NCBI GenBank assembly: GCA_902651635.1
Contig: CACRSC010000035.1
Location: 156,956-182,920 of the forward strand
From: Mastigamoeba balamuthi
Taxonomy: Eukaryota > Evosea > Mastigamoebida > Mastigamoebidae
Reading direction: 5' to 3'
Length of the DNA stretch: 25,965 bases
A program made the position numbers and the translations under genes. Numbering within the stretch: position 1 is the stretch's first letter; each line of letters opens with the position of its first letter. The notes below the pieces were generated by a model. That model was given only the letters and a program-made list of their open reading frames with translations. It did not search any database and was not told where the DNA came from. Below, piece by piece: positions 1 through 10,756 of the stretch.

Positions 1-3000
1 GTCTGTGAAAACCTATCGTACAGGTCCTGCGCAGCCTCGGCAGCTTGGTTTCCAACATTACTGACATGCAGACTCGGAAACTGACGCTCGAGACCAGCGA
101 TGGTAAATTCGAAGAGGTCCTCTGGCTGAGCGATGCCCTGCAGCTGCACAGAGCCGATGAGGTTCAGCTTTCCCAGCTCCGCGAGAGCATCATGTTCCTT
201 CTGAACAAACTGGGCTGCCGCAGAGCTCAGGACGAGCTGCCCGCCCTTGGCAGACGAGGCCACACGCATCGCTTTGTGGACGCAGGGACCGACGTAGTCG
301 ATGATGCTTCCCTGCGTGCTGCATAATTGCTCCTCCATGGACGAGGTCACAGAGGTCGCATTTTGGTATGAGTGTGTTCTGGTGGCCTCGGGCTGGCCAT
401 AGTGGATGCCCATGCGCACGCGCAACCCCCTGAACTGGACTACATCTCCTGTGCGACGTGCAGGGCGTAGGTGTTAGCAAAGCAGCGTGATGCTCGAGAC
501 GCTGCGCGTACCACTCATAACGCATCTGCAGGCTGGGAACTCGAGCAGGTTTGGGTTCCACCTGAGCTTCGCAAGAGCGAGCTGGGCGTCGGCACAGAAG
601 CGGAGCGCGTCGATGGCAGCCTGGAACAGGATCATGAAGGCGTCGCCCTGCGTCATGACCTCGTAGCCCTTGTGGCGGCGCAGGGCGGTGCGCATGGCGT
701 CGTGGTGCTGGAAGAGCGCCTCCTTCATCAGCTGCGCGTCCCACTCCCACAGCTCCGTCGACTGCTGGATGTCTGCCAGTGCATTAGAGTTTGAGGGCAA
801 ATGGGATTCAGCGGTGTGTTGAGTTACCTGTGAACACAATTGCCATCTGCCCTGTTGGGACGGTCTTCTCAAAGCAGCTCTCCTTCTCGAACAGCTATTC
901 ACCGGTATTTAGTGAGTTGAATGCCAGAACAGCGAGACTGCGAGAGTACGGGCAAGAGGAGACCAGCTGCAGAATTGAGTCTCCCGAGGATCTCGGCGAA
1001 CTCCGGGCGAGCATCAGGGGAGGTGTCCCAGCACTGCTCCATCAGGTCGCGCAGGGGCTGCACGCTCTCGAACTCGGGGCCCACCTCGGGCCTGCTGTTC
1101 CTCTCGGCCACGTTGGCGCTGACCAACACAGGGTTTGTGTCCCTGTAGGGCAGCTCGCGTGTCACTGTCTCCCACAGCACGATGCTGAACGCGTAGACGT
1201 CGCTCTTGGTCGAGAACACCCCGCTGCTGATGATCTCGGGGGCGGACCACAGCAGGCTGCCCAGCACCGTGTCGTCGCTCTGTGTTGCCGCGCTGCCGTG
1301 CTTGTGTGCGATGACCGTCAGCCCAAAGTCGCACACCTTGGCCTGCATGCCCGCCGACAGCTGTGCAGTTGTGCAGCACACAATGCGTGAGAATGGGCGC
1401 AACGGCAGCAAAGGGAGTGGGGCATCGCACGAGGATGTTAGAGCTCTTGAGGTCGCAGTGGATGACAGGAGGGCTGCTGCCGTGCAGGTACGCCATCCCA
1501 GCTGCGACGTCGCTGAGGATGCTGAGCTTGAGGGCTGTGTTGAGGGGCACAGCCCTGTCGGACAGCACGTCGAGCAGCGACCCCCTGGGCATGAACTCGG
1601 TGACGATGGTGAGGGCCTCGCTGGTCTTGGCGTAGCACATGAACAGCAGCAGGTTGGGGTGCCTGAGCGACCGCATGATGGCCACCTCCTGCAGCAGCTT
1701 CTCCTCGTCGATCACTTCGTTTTCCCTGATAGGGACCACCTTGGCGGCCACCTCTGTGCCCCTCCATTGCGCCCTGTGTTCACAAAGATCAGTGTGTCCC
1801 GGAAACGGATGGCTTCGCACTGGAACACTGTGCCATAGCTGCCTCGACCCAACTCCATTCCCATCTTCAGCTCCTCGCTGCTTACCGCGAACGAGTGCTT
1901 GTCCGACGTGATCTGTTTCCGGCATGTTTGGAAGGAGGCTGCGGGGTCTGCTCTGTACCTGGAGGAAGAGTGCCCGCTGAACCCGGCGCTGGTGTCGTAG
2001 GAGCGCTCCAACCACAGCCCCCACGATAGACAAACAGCCCACGCCCCCGACAACGCCCCCGACCACAGCAGGAACGATGCTGCTCCCTCCCTCGCTGGCC
2101 ACGGTGGAGAGGGACCACGGGACGTACAACGGGTCGATGACGAGGCCGCTTCCCACTGACCAGTTGCCGATGGTCGCGAGGTCCTCGTTGCCAGCGACCC
2201 ACCGGAAGATGGCGTTGGTGGAGAAGCGGTCGCCGTTCTCGTCGAGCGAGATGGCGCCTGTGGCGCCCTGGTACTCGAGGGAGATCAGCGTGGAGTAGAA
2301 CAGCGACCTGTTGTAGGGGTCCTGGCCTGCCGCGATGATCTTCTTGACGGCGTGGACCCACGCCAGGCCCGCGTCGTACTCGAGCATGCCCCAGAAGGGG
2401 TTGAGCAGATGGTCCTCCTTGAGGTACTCGAGCATGTCTGCTGTGTACTTGTCCGTCACTTGGCTTCGTTCCACTGCGGTGGACACCCCCATGACGATGG
2501 TGTCGTTTGCGATGGCCTCGGCCAGACCTGCGATAACGTTGCCCTGAGACGGCAGTGCCACAGGGACGGAGCGTACGTGGGTAGAGCAGTGCAATTGAGG
2601 ACAGTGTGGGGTACGTTGTGATGCTGTTGCCCAGGACCCACGCGTAGGGCTTCTGCAGCATCCCCATGATGCGTGCCTGCTCCAGCAGAGGGAGGCACGT
2701 CATCGAGGCGCAGAAAAACACAATCGCCTCAGGCTCTGCTGCTCTCAGCCTCTCCAACTTCGCTGCAGCGCTTAGTAACCAGCCCGCCTCGGGATGGTGC
2801 TCACGTAGGGAACGTAGAATGCAGGGGGGTTCGTTGTGGCGACTGGGTAGTATACGATGTCCGCGATGCCGACCGGTGGCATCGTGCGCGTCGCGTAGGT
2901 AACGAGCTTTTGGAGGCCACCCTGCCCATAGCTGTCGTTGTTGCCGATGCCCGCGACCCTCGTGATGCCGTACTTGGAGAACATATGGACCATCGCCAGG

Positions 3001-3848
3001 CTCTGCCCATTCTCCCAGTCAGCTCGTCACGATCATTGAGCTTTGCCGGTTTGATTGTCTGTGTGTGTCGCACACTGAGGGCCACGGAGGAGCACGAGCG
3101 CATGAAGCGTGGGTACTTGGCTTTGTCGCTGAGCATGGGGCTCGTGGACTGCCCGGAGATGAAGGGAATTCCGCTAGCGGTGAGTCCCGGGTGTGTGGCG
3201 TCGCCTTCGAGCAGCGCCATGGAGACACGGCTGCTGTCCCCTCCGATGACCGCGACTACGGGGATGGCGCTGAACATTGCTGCAGCCACGGGGGCGAGGC
3301 TCTATTTCGGAGGGGCGAAGAAGAGCCAGAAATAGTCTGAGAGGGGTATCGGTCCATTGTCATGGAGAAATAAATAATGATGAAATCCGGGTGAAAGCGT
3401 GCAAAGCAGGGCAGTCGTCCCCGTGCGCACACTAATTTGCGCACCGCCAAATCCTGGTCATTGTACAGGACGAGGGAGACGTTGTAGCGGCCCAGTTCGT
3501 GTGCTTCGTGGGCCTGCGTGATGGCCATGCAGACCGACATCACCGTCTGCAGGGGGTAAGAGCCAAATAAAAAAGCCACTCAGTCGACGGCATAAGCCCG
3601 CGCATCCACACGGGGCGCGTGCCTCAAGAGTGATGGGGAGCTGGACCGAATAGAGGATGCCCACGACGAGCATCCCATCCGGCGGGTGCGCTGTTGCGTT
3701 GCGGGCCAGCAGCTTGCAGGGCGTCACAGACCAGTTGTACGGCGTCGCCAGGGCGGCCTGCGGGCGGCGCGAGGTCTCAGTGCAATGCAGAGTGCTGGGG
3801 GGACCAGTGGCGAACAGCAATCAGCAAGGAGAACAGGGTGGGCTTCAT
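1..3848 (-). CDS. Receptor kinase-cyclase-kinase, gene 1 (3' end outside window)
   Basis: Predicted single-pass receptor that couples an extracellular ligand to a TKL-type kinase and a class III cyclase. Inferred exons, 5' to 3': 3848-3816, 3757-3623, 3546-3445, 3301-3074, 3002-2805, 2757-2577, 2527-1959, 1912-1821, 1773-1431, 1360-950, 846-828 (or 851-828), 772-512, 448 to beyond 1. Start ATG 3848 gives a signal peptide (MKPTLFSLLIA). The ectodomain resembles type-1 periplasmic-binding/ANF-receptor folds (AVIGGD, STSPMLSDKAKYPRF, YGITRVAGIGNNDSYG). A Val/Gly-rich helix precedes HQRRVQ. Kinase 1 has GRGSYGTVF, the VAAK lysine, HCDLKSSN and CDFGLT. The cyclase has both metal aspartates (FTDIQQST, TQGDAFM) and the adenylyl-type Asp (IDYVG), but Met replaces the purine-site Lys, and the usual VNxAxR is VHKAMR, so the transition-state Asn is His. 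The second kinase lies off the left edge. Exon lengths match gene 3 almost exactly. Architecture is confident; cyclase activity is doubtful. Confidence 0.85.
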
Positions 3849-3905
3849 TCAGAGGGCTGCGATGAGCTGTGAGCAGTTGAGTAATCGGTGTTATTTGCAG
3901 GAAAT

Positions 3906-3924
3906 CAGAATACCGGGGCAAATC
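3906..3924 (-). promoter_or_regulatory. Upstream element shared by the receptor genes (gene 1 copy)
   Basis: Read on the minus strand, this is ATTTGCCCCGGTATTCTG, starting about 60 bp upstream of the gene 1 ATG. Similar strings lie 60-100 bp upstream of the other three receptor genes, although the surrounding upstream DNA has diverged between subfamilies A and B. A promoter role is inference. Confidence 0.4.
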
Positions 3925-4558
3925 GCGACTCCTGATTCAGTAATGCGGGTGACGGGCCCTCGGCAATGCCATCAATCAGGAACCACGTCATGGTGGTTGC
4001 TGGGAGTCATCATATTGTGCGAGTATTCACTACTGTCTGTGCACGATTTTAAGCGCAGAGTACGCATTTATGTGTCCTGCCAAGACCTCAGGAGTCCCTG
4101 GGCCTATACCTTGTTCATACTTTAAGCGAGTTTACCTGAGCAGCTGGAAGCCCTCGAAGTTAGGGAACGCACTGAATTCAGGATATGCATCAAGAGATTT
4201 CTCTCCAACGCTTTTCATAAGAGGTCTACTGCGTCTTTGGCAATGTGAGGTAGTTCAGGGGCCACTTCCGCAAACAAACAGTGATAGCAGTAAGGGGATT
4301 AACCATTTTGATTTGGTGAGAGAGTTAACTGAACAGAAACAGTAGGGCAAACGGACTTAGATTCCAATCGTATCCTTTGTTGAACTGGGCAGTATGCTCA
4401 ACAAAGGGTCCGATTGGTATATCAGTCCGTCACCACTCGTTCAGAGACTGAGCGAGCAGAAAACACGTTGAACATTTCTGAGTATGAATTGTATGGCATG
4501 ATCGGGTTTTTATTCAGCAGCTGGAGTTTTCTGGCCTGCCCCACTTTCATCCATGATG
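3925..4558. other. Intergenic spacer between gene 1 and gene 2
   Basis: No coding region with homology or plausible composition is seen. The stretch is visibly richer in A+T than the flanking genes. It holds the 5' flank of gene 1 on the left, a long imperfect inverted repeat at 4351-4430, and the 3' flank of gene 2 on the right. Homology with the 3' flank of gene 3 starts only about 30 bp outside the stop codon (TGGCCTGCCCC at 4530 and 10730). Confidence 0.6.
4351..4430. repeat. Imperfect inverted repeat (hairpin), arms of about 36 bp
   Basis: The left arm begins ACGGACT and contains CCAATCG and CCTTTGTTGA. The right arm contains TCAACAAAGG and CGATTGG and ends AGTCCGT. The arms pair in the same order with a few mismatches around a loop of roughly 8-10 nt. 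It lies about 130-210 bp past the gene 2 stop. It could be a foldback element, a MITE remnant or a transcribed hairpin. No comparable repeat was seen downstream of gene 3. Confidence 0.7.
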
Positions 4559-7500
4559 TCACATGGCTGAAAGGGCAGCACTGATCGCCTTGAAAGTTGG
4601 ACGCTGGGAAGGCTGCTGGTCCCAGCACCTGCACATCAGGTCGACATACTGGCTGGTGTAGGCCCCGAGCTTCTTGGGGATGTCAGGCCTCTTGCCCTGC
4701 AGGACATCGCGGGAGACGGCGACCTTGTTGAGGTCCTTGAACGGCACCTCGCCCGTCAGGATCTCGTTCATGACGACGCCGAAGCTGTACACGTCCGAGG
4801 CCTCTGTGTAGGCGGCGCTGCTGAGGACCTCGGGGGCCATCCAGGCGATGGAGCCGCAGAGCGTGCTGATCTTGTTGGCTGTCTTGACAGCCCCCATCCC
4901 AAAGTCCGACACCTTCACGTCCATGCTCTTGCTCGCAGAGCTGCAGATGAGCAGGAATCGCGGCGCGTGCGGAGTGTGCTGTGCGCACGAAGAGGACGAC
5001 GTTGGGGTGGCGGATGTCCGAGAGGAGGGCGATCTCCTTGATCTGGTGCTCGATCTCTGCCATGGTGATGGTGTCCACCTTCTGCCGGAAGAACTTCTTC
5101 ACAGCCACCGCCTGGCTCCTCCACACGCTGCACACGCGGGAGGGAGTGCATTGGCATTGGGACAGGGCTGCATGCTGAGGGAGGGCCGCACCCCTTGAAG
5201 ACCACACCGAAGTTGCCCCTCTCGGCGACCTCTTTGGTCGTCTCGACGTCTTTTGCTGCGATGGCCCACGACGGCACCGTCGTCTGCGAGAACCGCTCGT
5301 ACAGGTCCTGGACGTCCTCCGGGACGTGCTGCGGCAGATCGCTGGCAGTGACGGAGCTCACGCCCTCGAAGGTCCGCTCGAGCCCCGCGACCTCGAAGTC
5401 GAAGATCTCCTCCGACTGCGCGATGCCCTGCAGACGCACGGTCCCGACGCGGTGCAGCTTGCCCAGCTGCGCGAGCGCGTCGCGGTCCTGCTGGACCTCC
5501 TGCGCCGCCGCGGAGCTCAGGACGATCTGCCCGCCCTTGGCCGCAGAGGCCACGCGTGGCCTTGTTGACGCAGGGGCCGATGTAGTCGGTGACCAACGTC
5601 GACCCCAGCGACGGCCTCAGCGAGCTGTGGCCCCCCGAGGTCATCGACGTCGACACATCCCCCCTGGCCTGCGGCCTCTCGACCTCGGGCTCGCCGTAGT
5701 GGATGCCCATGCGCACGCGCAGCCCTCTGAACTGCACTTGGTCGCCTGCGAAGTCCCGTTTGGCTGAGCGATTGGCGACTGGCGTTCCCGAGAGACTGTG
5801 AGCTCACCGTTCATGATGCAGCGGCACGTGGGGAACTCGAGCAGGCGGGGGTTCCACCCGAGGTTGGCCAGAGACACCTGAGCCTCAGCACAGAAGCGGA
5901 GGGCGTCGACGGTGTCCTGGAAGGTGATCATGAAGGCGTCGCCCTGCGTCTTGACCTCGTAGCCCTTGTTGCGGCGCAGGGCGGCGCGCATGGCGTCGTG
6001 GTGCTGGTACAGCGCCTCCTTCATCAGCTGGGCGTTCCACTCCCACAGCTCCGTCGACTGCTGGATGTCTGCCAGCGGAGAGGCGAGCGAGCACAATGCG
6101 GGCTGAGTTACTGGCTGGAAGTTCAACTGATCTCGAGTCGAAAACAGGCTGAACTCAAGTAAACAAAGCACCTGTGAACACGATTGCCATCCTGCCCTGG
6201 GGTGCTGGTCTCTCGGCGCTGCTCCCTCTCTCTGATTTCTGCTGATGGCTGAGTTGTAAGCATAGTCGAGCGGACCGCACGATGAGGTCTCTGAGGCTCT
6301 CGCCGGCCTTGCCGAGGCTCCCAAGGATCTCGGCGAACTCGGGACGGGCGTCGGGGGAGGCGTCCCAGCACTGCTCCATCAGGTCGCGCAGGGGCTGCAC
6401 GCTCTCGAACTCGGGGCCCACCTCGGGCCTCAGGCACTTCTCCGCCACGTTGGCGCTGACCAGCACGGGGTTCATGTCCCTGTAGGGCAGAGCGCGTGTC
6501 ACCGTCTCCCACAGCATGATGCCGAAGGCGTAGACGTCGCTCTTGGTCGAGAACATCCCATTGCTGATGATCTCTGGTGCAGACCACAGCAGGCTGCCCA
6601 GCACACTATCGTCGCTCTGCGCTGCCGTGCTGCCGTGCTTGTGGGCGATGACCGTCAGCCCAAAGTCGCACACCTTGGCCTGCATGCTCTCGGACAGCTG
6701 CAGGGGGCGACCGCGTTGGCACCGCAGAGAAGGCGAGGGGCGGAAAGGGAGGAAAGAGAGGGCGTCGGACGAGGATGTTGGAGCTCTTGAGGTCGCAGTG
6801 GATGACAGGGGGGCTGCTGCCGTGCAGGTACGCCATCCCGGCTGCGATGTCGCTGAGGATGCTGAGCTTGAGGGCTGTGTTGAGGGGCACAGCCCTGTCG
6901 GACAGCACGTCGAGCAGCGACCCCCTGGGCATGAACTCGGTGACGATGGTGAGGGCCTCGCTGGTCTTGGCGTAGCACATGAACAGCAGCAGGCTGGGGT
7001 GCCTGAGCGACCGCATGATGGACACCTCCTGCAGCAGCTTCTCCTCGTCGATCACTTGGTCCTTCCTGAGGGGGACCACCTTGGCGGCCACCTCTGTGCC
7101 CCTCCACTGCGCCCTGCGGTGCCGAAAGGCCTCAGAGGGCGCCATCGGGTAACGCGCAGACGGGGCAGCGAACTGGTAGACAGTGCCGTAGCTGCCCTGG
7201 CCCAGCTCCCTCCCCATCACCAGCTCCGCCGCGTCGACGAGGTAGGTGTTCTTTTCCGACTCGATCTGTTGCAGAGCAGCCGTGTCAGCCAGCGACTCTG
7301 AGGGAGCTATCGCCGAGCACCTTGCGCAGCAGATCGCGCTGGACGCGTCTCTGGCGCCACAGCAGGGCGCCCGCCGCTGCAGCAGCGACGGCCAGCAAGG
7401 CCACGCTCCCGACGACGCCGCCGACGACCTGCGGGACGACGCTGCGCTCACCGCTGCCCGGCGAAACCGCCGGGGCCCACGGGGCGTAGCGCGGGTCGAT

Positions 7501-9251
7501 GGCGACGCCGCTGCCCACAGTCCAGTTGCCGACGACCTCGAGGTTGTTGCTGCCGCTGACGTAGCGGAAGATGGAGATGGTCGCGAAGCGGTCGCCGTTC
7601 TCGTCGAACGAGATGTCGCCCGTGGAGCCCGTGTACTCGAGCCCCAGCAGCGTCGAGTAGAGCAGCGACGTGTTGTAGGGGCTGCGGCCCTCGCCCGCGA
7701 TCTTCCTCACCGCGAGGGAGAGCGCGAGGGCCGCGTCGTACTCGAAGGTCGTGTAGGCGGGGACGGCCAGCGGCTGCTTCATGTACTCCTCCATCTCGGC
7801 GTTCAACTCCGCAGTCACGGGGGTTTTGACCACCGCCGTCGCCATGCCCATGACGATGCTGTCGTTGGCGATGACCTCGGACAGCTCTGCGGGGCGTGGG
7901 GGGCATCGATGGCCGTCCCCGTTGAGGCGAGTGGGGTCGAGGAGGCCACACGTACGCGGGATCATCTTCCAGATCGAGTAGATCGTGGGGTACGTGGTGA
8001 TGCCGTTGCCCAGGACCCACGCGTAGGGCTTGTGCAGCAGCCCCATGACCCGCGCCTGCTCCAGCACCGGCAGGCACGTCAGCCCCGCGCAGTACAGCAC
8101 AAACGCCTGGGCCCCCGCGGCTGAGAGGTTCTTCATCTGCTCCAGCTGCGCAGGTGGCAGACCGCGTGATGCCGTGAGCCTCGCCAGTCTCTGGGGGGCA
8201 GGGGCTGCTCACGTAGGGGCGGAAGAACTCGGGAGCGCTGCTGAAGGCTGCCGGGTAGTAGACAATGTCCGCGATCTCAATTGGCGGCACTGCGCGATCA
8301 GCGTAGGTCTGGAGCTTCTCGAGGGCGCCGTGGCCGTAGCTGTCGTCGTTGCCGATGCCCGCGATCTTGGTGATGCCGTACTTGGAGAACATCTGGATCA
8401 TCGCCAGGCTCTGCGCCCATTTCCCCCCAGCGCCCTGTCTGTCAGAGGGTTCGCGTACGTGCGGGGGGGGCCGCTGCGCACGCTGAGGGCCGAGGACGTG
8501 CAGACGCGGATGAAGCGCGGGTACTTGGCCTTGTCGCTGAGGGCGGGGCTCGTGGACTGCGAGGAGATGAGGGGGATGCCGCTGGCCGTGAGCCCCGGGT
8601 GCGTCGCGTTGCCGTCGAGCAGCGCCATGGAGACGCTGCTGCTGTCGCCCCCGATGACGGCCACCACGGGGATCCTGTTGAACAGCGCTGCCCCCACCGG
8701 CGACATGCTCTGCCCCGGTCCGAGCCGTGTGAGCAAGTGCCCCTTCCCAGCAGAGACCCTCTGCGGGCCACCGAGCGAGGAGGCCGAGTAACAGCTCCGC
8801 CGATGCCAACAGTTCGGCGTGTGCCGTGTGGGCGCACTTTGAGGCCCAGGTCGTCGAAGAGGATCATGGAGGCGTTGTAGGAGCCGAACACGCCCGCCTT
8901 GGACAGCGCCATGCACACGGACATGACGATCTGCCATTGTCAACGGTCGCCGTCAGAGGAAGAAAGCCAAATTGCGAACGGGGCTATGAGTTCCTCCCTG
9001 GAGAGGGCTTTGCTGCTGGGGCGAACCTCGAGGTTGCCTCTGGACTTGCCCGTGTGCAGGACGCCGACGACGAGCGTGTTGGGAGGAGGGTGCGTTGTGT
9101 TCTGCAGCAGAACGGCGCAGGGCGTCGAGGACCAGTTGTACGGCGTCACCGCCAGGGCGGTCTGCGAGCGTCGGGGTCAGTGCGCGGGTCACTCTGGTGC
9201 ATTCGAGCGGACCAGAGCCACCACGTGGAGGAGGAGGAGGACGGGTTTCAT
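4559..9251 (-). CDS. Receptor kinase-cyclase-kinase, gene 2; 3' half damaged (possible pseudogene)
   Basis: Subfamily B receptor. Inferred exons: 9251-9213, 9161-9027, 8930-8838, 8709-8482, 8410-8213, 8145-7956, 7886-7321, 7265-7174, 7113-6771, 6697-6281, 6196-6172, 6068-5808, 5745-5192, 5127-4989, then an exon remnant 4934-4559. Signal peptide MKPVLLLLHVVAL; ligand-binding ectodomain (AVIGGDSSS, SDKAKYPRF, GIGNDDSYGHG); one membrane helix before WRQRRVQ; kinase 1 intact (GQGSYGTVY, VAAK, HCDLKSSN, CDFGLT, SAPE). The cyclase keeps FTDIQQST, KTQGDAFM (adenylyl-type Lys) and TDYIGPCVNKA. Two lesions follow. About 2 nt are missing near 5556, just at the Arg of VNKATR, and the frame then resumes as VASAAKGG. 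Relative to gene 3, 273 bp are deleted between 4934 and 4935, removing the exon with LGACTEP through HRDLKSSN. The rest of kinase 2 (VSDFGMG, WMAPEVL) is nearly identical to gene 3. The receptor-kinase half could still be expressed. Confidence 0.78.
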
Positions 9252-9620
9252 GCAAAGAGGCAGCACAGAGTCTTAGAAAGATGTTAATAATGAGCTCACA
9301 GGGTGTATTTTTGGAACCCTGAGTCCGGAATAGCGGGGCAAAATTAATGGGCATACGAGGGTAGATTCCTCGAAATGGTCACGCCGGTCGTGCTTCGGCT
9401 GACGAATACCCGTCGGGTCTGGACCGGAATAGCACTGCTCATTTTTTCTTGTCCCCCACAGGGGGGCGAGCGTTCGTGTGCGGCGCGTGAACGCTGTACC
9501 GATCGCAGGGGTCTGATCATCGGAGGTCGCACACCCAGCCCTGCACGCCGCCTTCTCAACAACAGTCAGGAGTACGGAAAAATGGGGCGGCACTGACCGG
9601 GGCGAGTGATCGTCGATGTA
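7721..9620 (-). repeat. Inverted duplication, left arm (gene 2 5' half and promoter)
   Basis: This arm is copied in opposite orientation at about 24110-25965. Coding exons and some introns are nearly identical (the 128-nt third intron differs at only a few positions), whereas the promoter and the second intron are strongly diverged. The left limit at 7721 only reflects the window edge in the other arm. Confidence 0.8.
9321..9344 (-). promoter_or_regulatory. Upstream element shared by the receptor genes (gene 2 copy)
   Basis: The minus strand reads TTTTGCCCCGCTATTCCGG, about 80 bp upstream of the gene 2 ATG. It aligns with the element in front of gene 4 (CTTTGTCCCCTATTCTTG) and is followed by a shared TCAGGGTTC-like string. 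The role is inferred from conservation of position only. Confidence 0.4.
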
Positions 9621-10756
9621 CATCGCGGCGAAAACGCAGAGAATTCGGTTTGGTCTTAATTCACACCAAGGGCGAATTCGCACACTCGCAATGGACACTG
9701 CTAAAAAAAGGAAGCGGCTCCAGGAAGACTGGGTTGATCGATGACCGAGAATAAAAGTGCAGAGCCATGCGCATGTACCCTCTCGGGGGAAAACTACTGA
9801 GGTAGGCGACGTGCGAGATTGGTGGAGTTTGATGCCATTGCTGTGCACGCCCCTGCTTTAGGGCTCTAGAGCAGAATCCATCTCTTCCAGCGAGCCCCAC
9901 TCTGGGCGCTTCTGTAAACAAAGGCGGAGGGCTTTGAGAGGGCATGGGGCGGTGCCAGTGCTTGGTGCGGCGAGGGTGGCGCGACAGGGGTGCTGCAGGA
10001 TTGGCGCGACCTGCAGCACAGGTGGCTGCCAATGGGCCAGGAAGATGCGAGTCGGTAGCCCCAGTGGCGGCACAGGGGGATGGAGGGGTCGTCGTCCCCG
10101 AGGCCATCTGGCGATGAGTCGGATGGCACCGCGACGTGCTCGAAATTAAAGTGCATTGAGGCATGAGGACCGTGCAACGAGGACACACTTCAAGGCCCAG
10201 CCACGCCTTGCCGAGCGACTGCCGCGCGCTGACGGTCCTGCCGACCTCCGATCAGCGGCCCCGGCCGCCGCGCTCGCGATGAGCAGCAGCGGCCGCGCGG
10301 CGAAGCGCGACATGTGCGGGCTCAGCAGGCACGACAGGCACGAAGGCAAGAGGGCCCGGAATGCACGACATGTGCAAGGGGCCCCCACACGCAACTTGCT
10401 TGAGGGATCAGCAAGCGCGACATTAGCGGGCTCAACACGGGTGGCAGGGCCCAGCACACGAGCCATGCACAGGATTGCGCGATGGCTTGGTAGGGGCTCG
10501 GTGCGCATGACATGCGCGAGGGTTAGGGTCCCGCATGCGTGGCAGGAGCGAGGCCTCAGCACGCGCGACGGCGCACGCGACGTGTACGCGCGACAGCCGC
10601 AAGGACCCCGCATGTGGAAACAGCACTTGCCCAGGAATTGAGCAGGGCGGAGACAAAAATTGTTTTTGATGACTTGGTGTATTGCATCAGCTCCTTCAGT
10701 GTTGTACTCGTTTTTGCAGACTGAAAAAGTGGCCTGCCCCTCTTTGACTTATGATG
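9345..10756. other. Spacer between gene 2 and gene 3
   Basis: I see no supportable gene here. The first ~280 bp (to about 9620) is the upstream region of gene 2, partly conserved in front of gene 4. The middle is unremarkable. The stretch 10290-10610 holds degenerate GC-rich repeats. The last ~30 bp is the 3' flank of gene 3, shared with gene 2. Open frames here (for example 9661-10188 minus) lack recognisable motifs and look accidental. Confidence 0.55.
10290..10610. repeat. Degenerate GC-rich short repeats
   Basis: Variants of a string like GCGACATGTGCGGGCTCAGCA recur near 10305, 10363, 10418 and 10503, spaced about 55-85 bp apart and well degraded. Related pieces such as GGCACGACAGG and GTGGCAGG occur between them, with GCATGC and GCGCGAC words. 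It resembles an old minisatellite. No gene overlaps it. Confidence 0.35.

Noticed and set aside
1014-2594. 526-residue minus-strand frame read as one exon
   Set aside because: Its first part is the true ectodomain/membrane exon, but past the intron at 1958 it drifts through introns and only partly re-enters the kinase frame; the end is out-of-frame shadow.
10515-10530. TTAGGG-like string as a telomeric remnant
   Set aside because: Only a single unit is present within GC-rich repeats.
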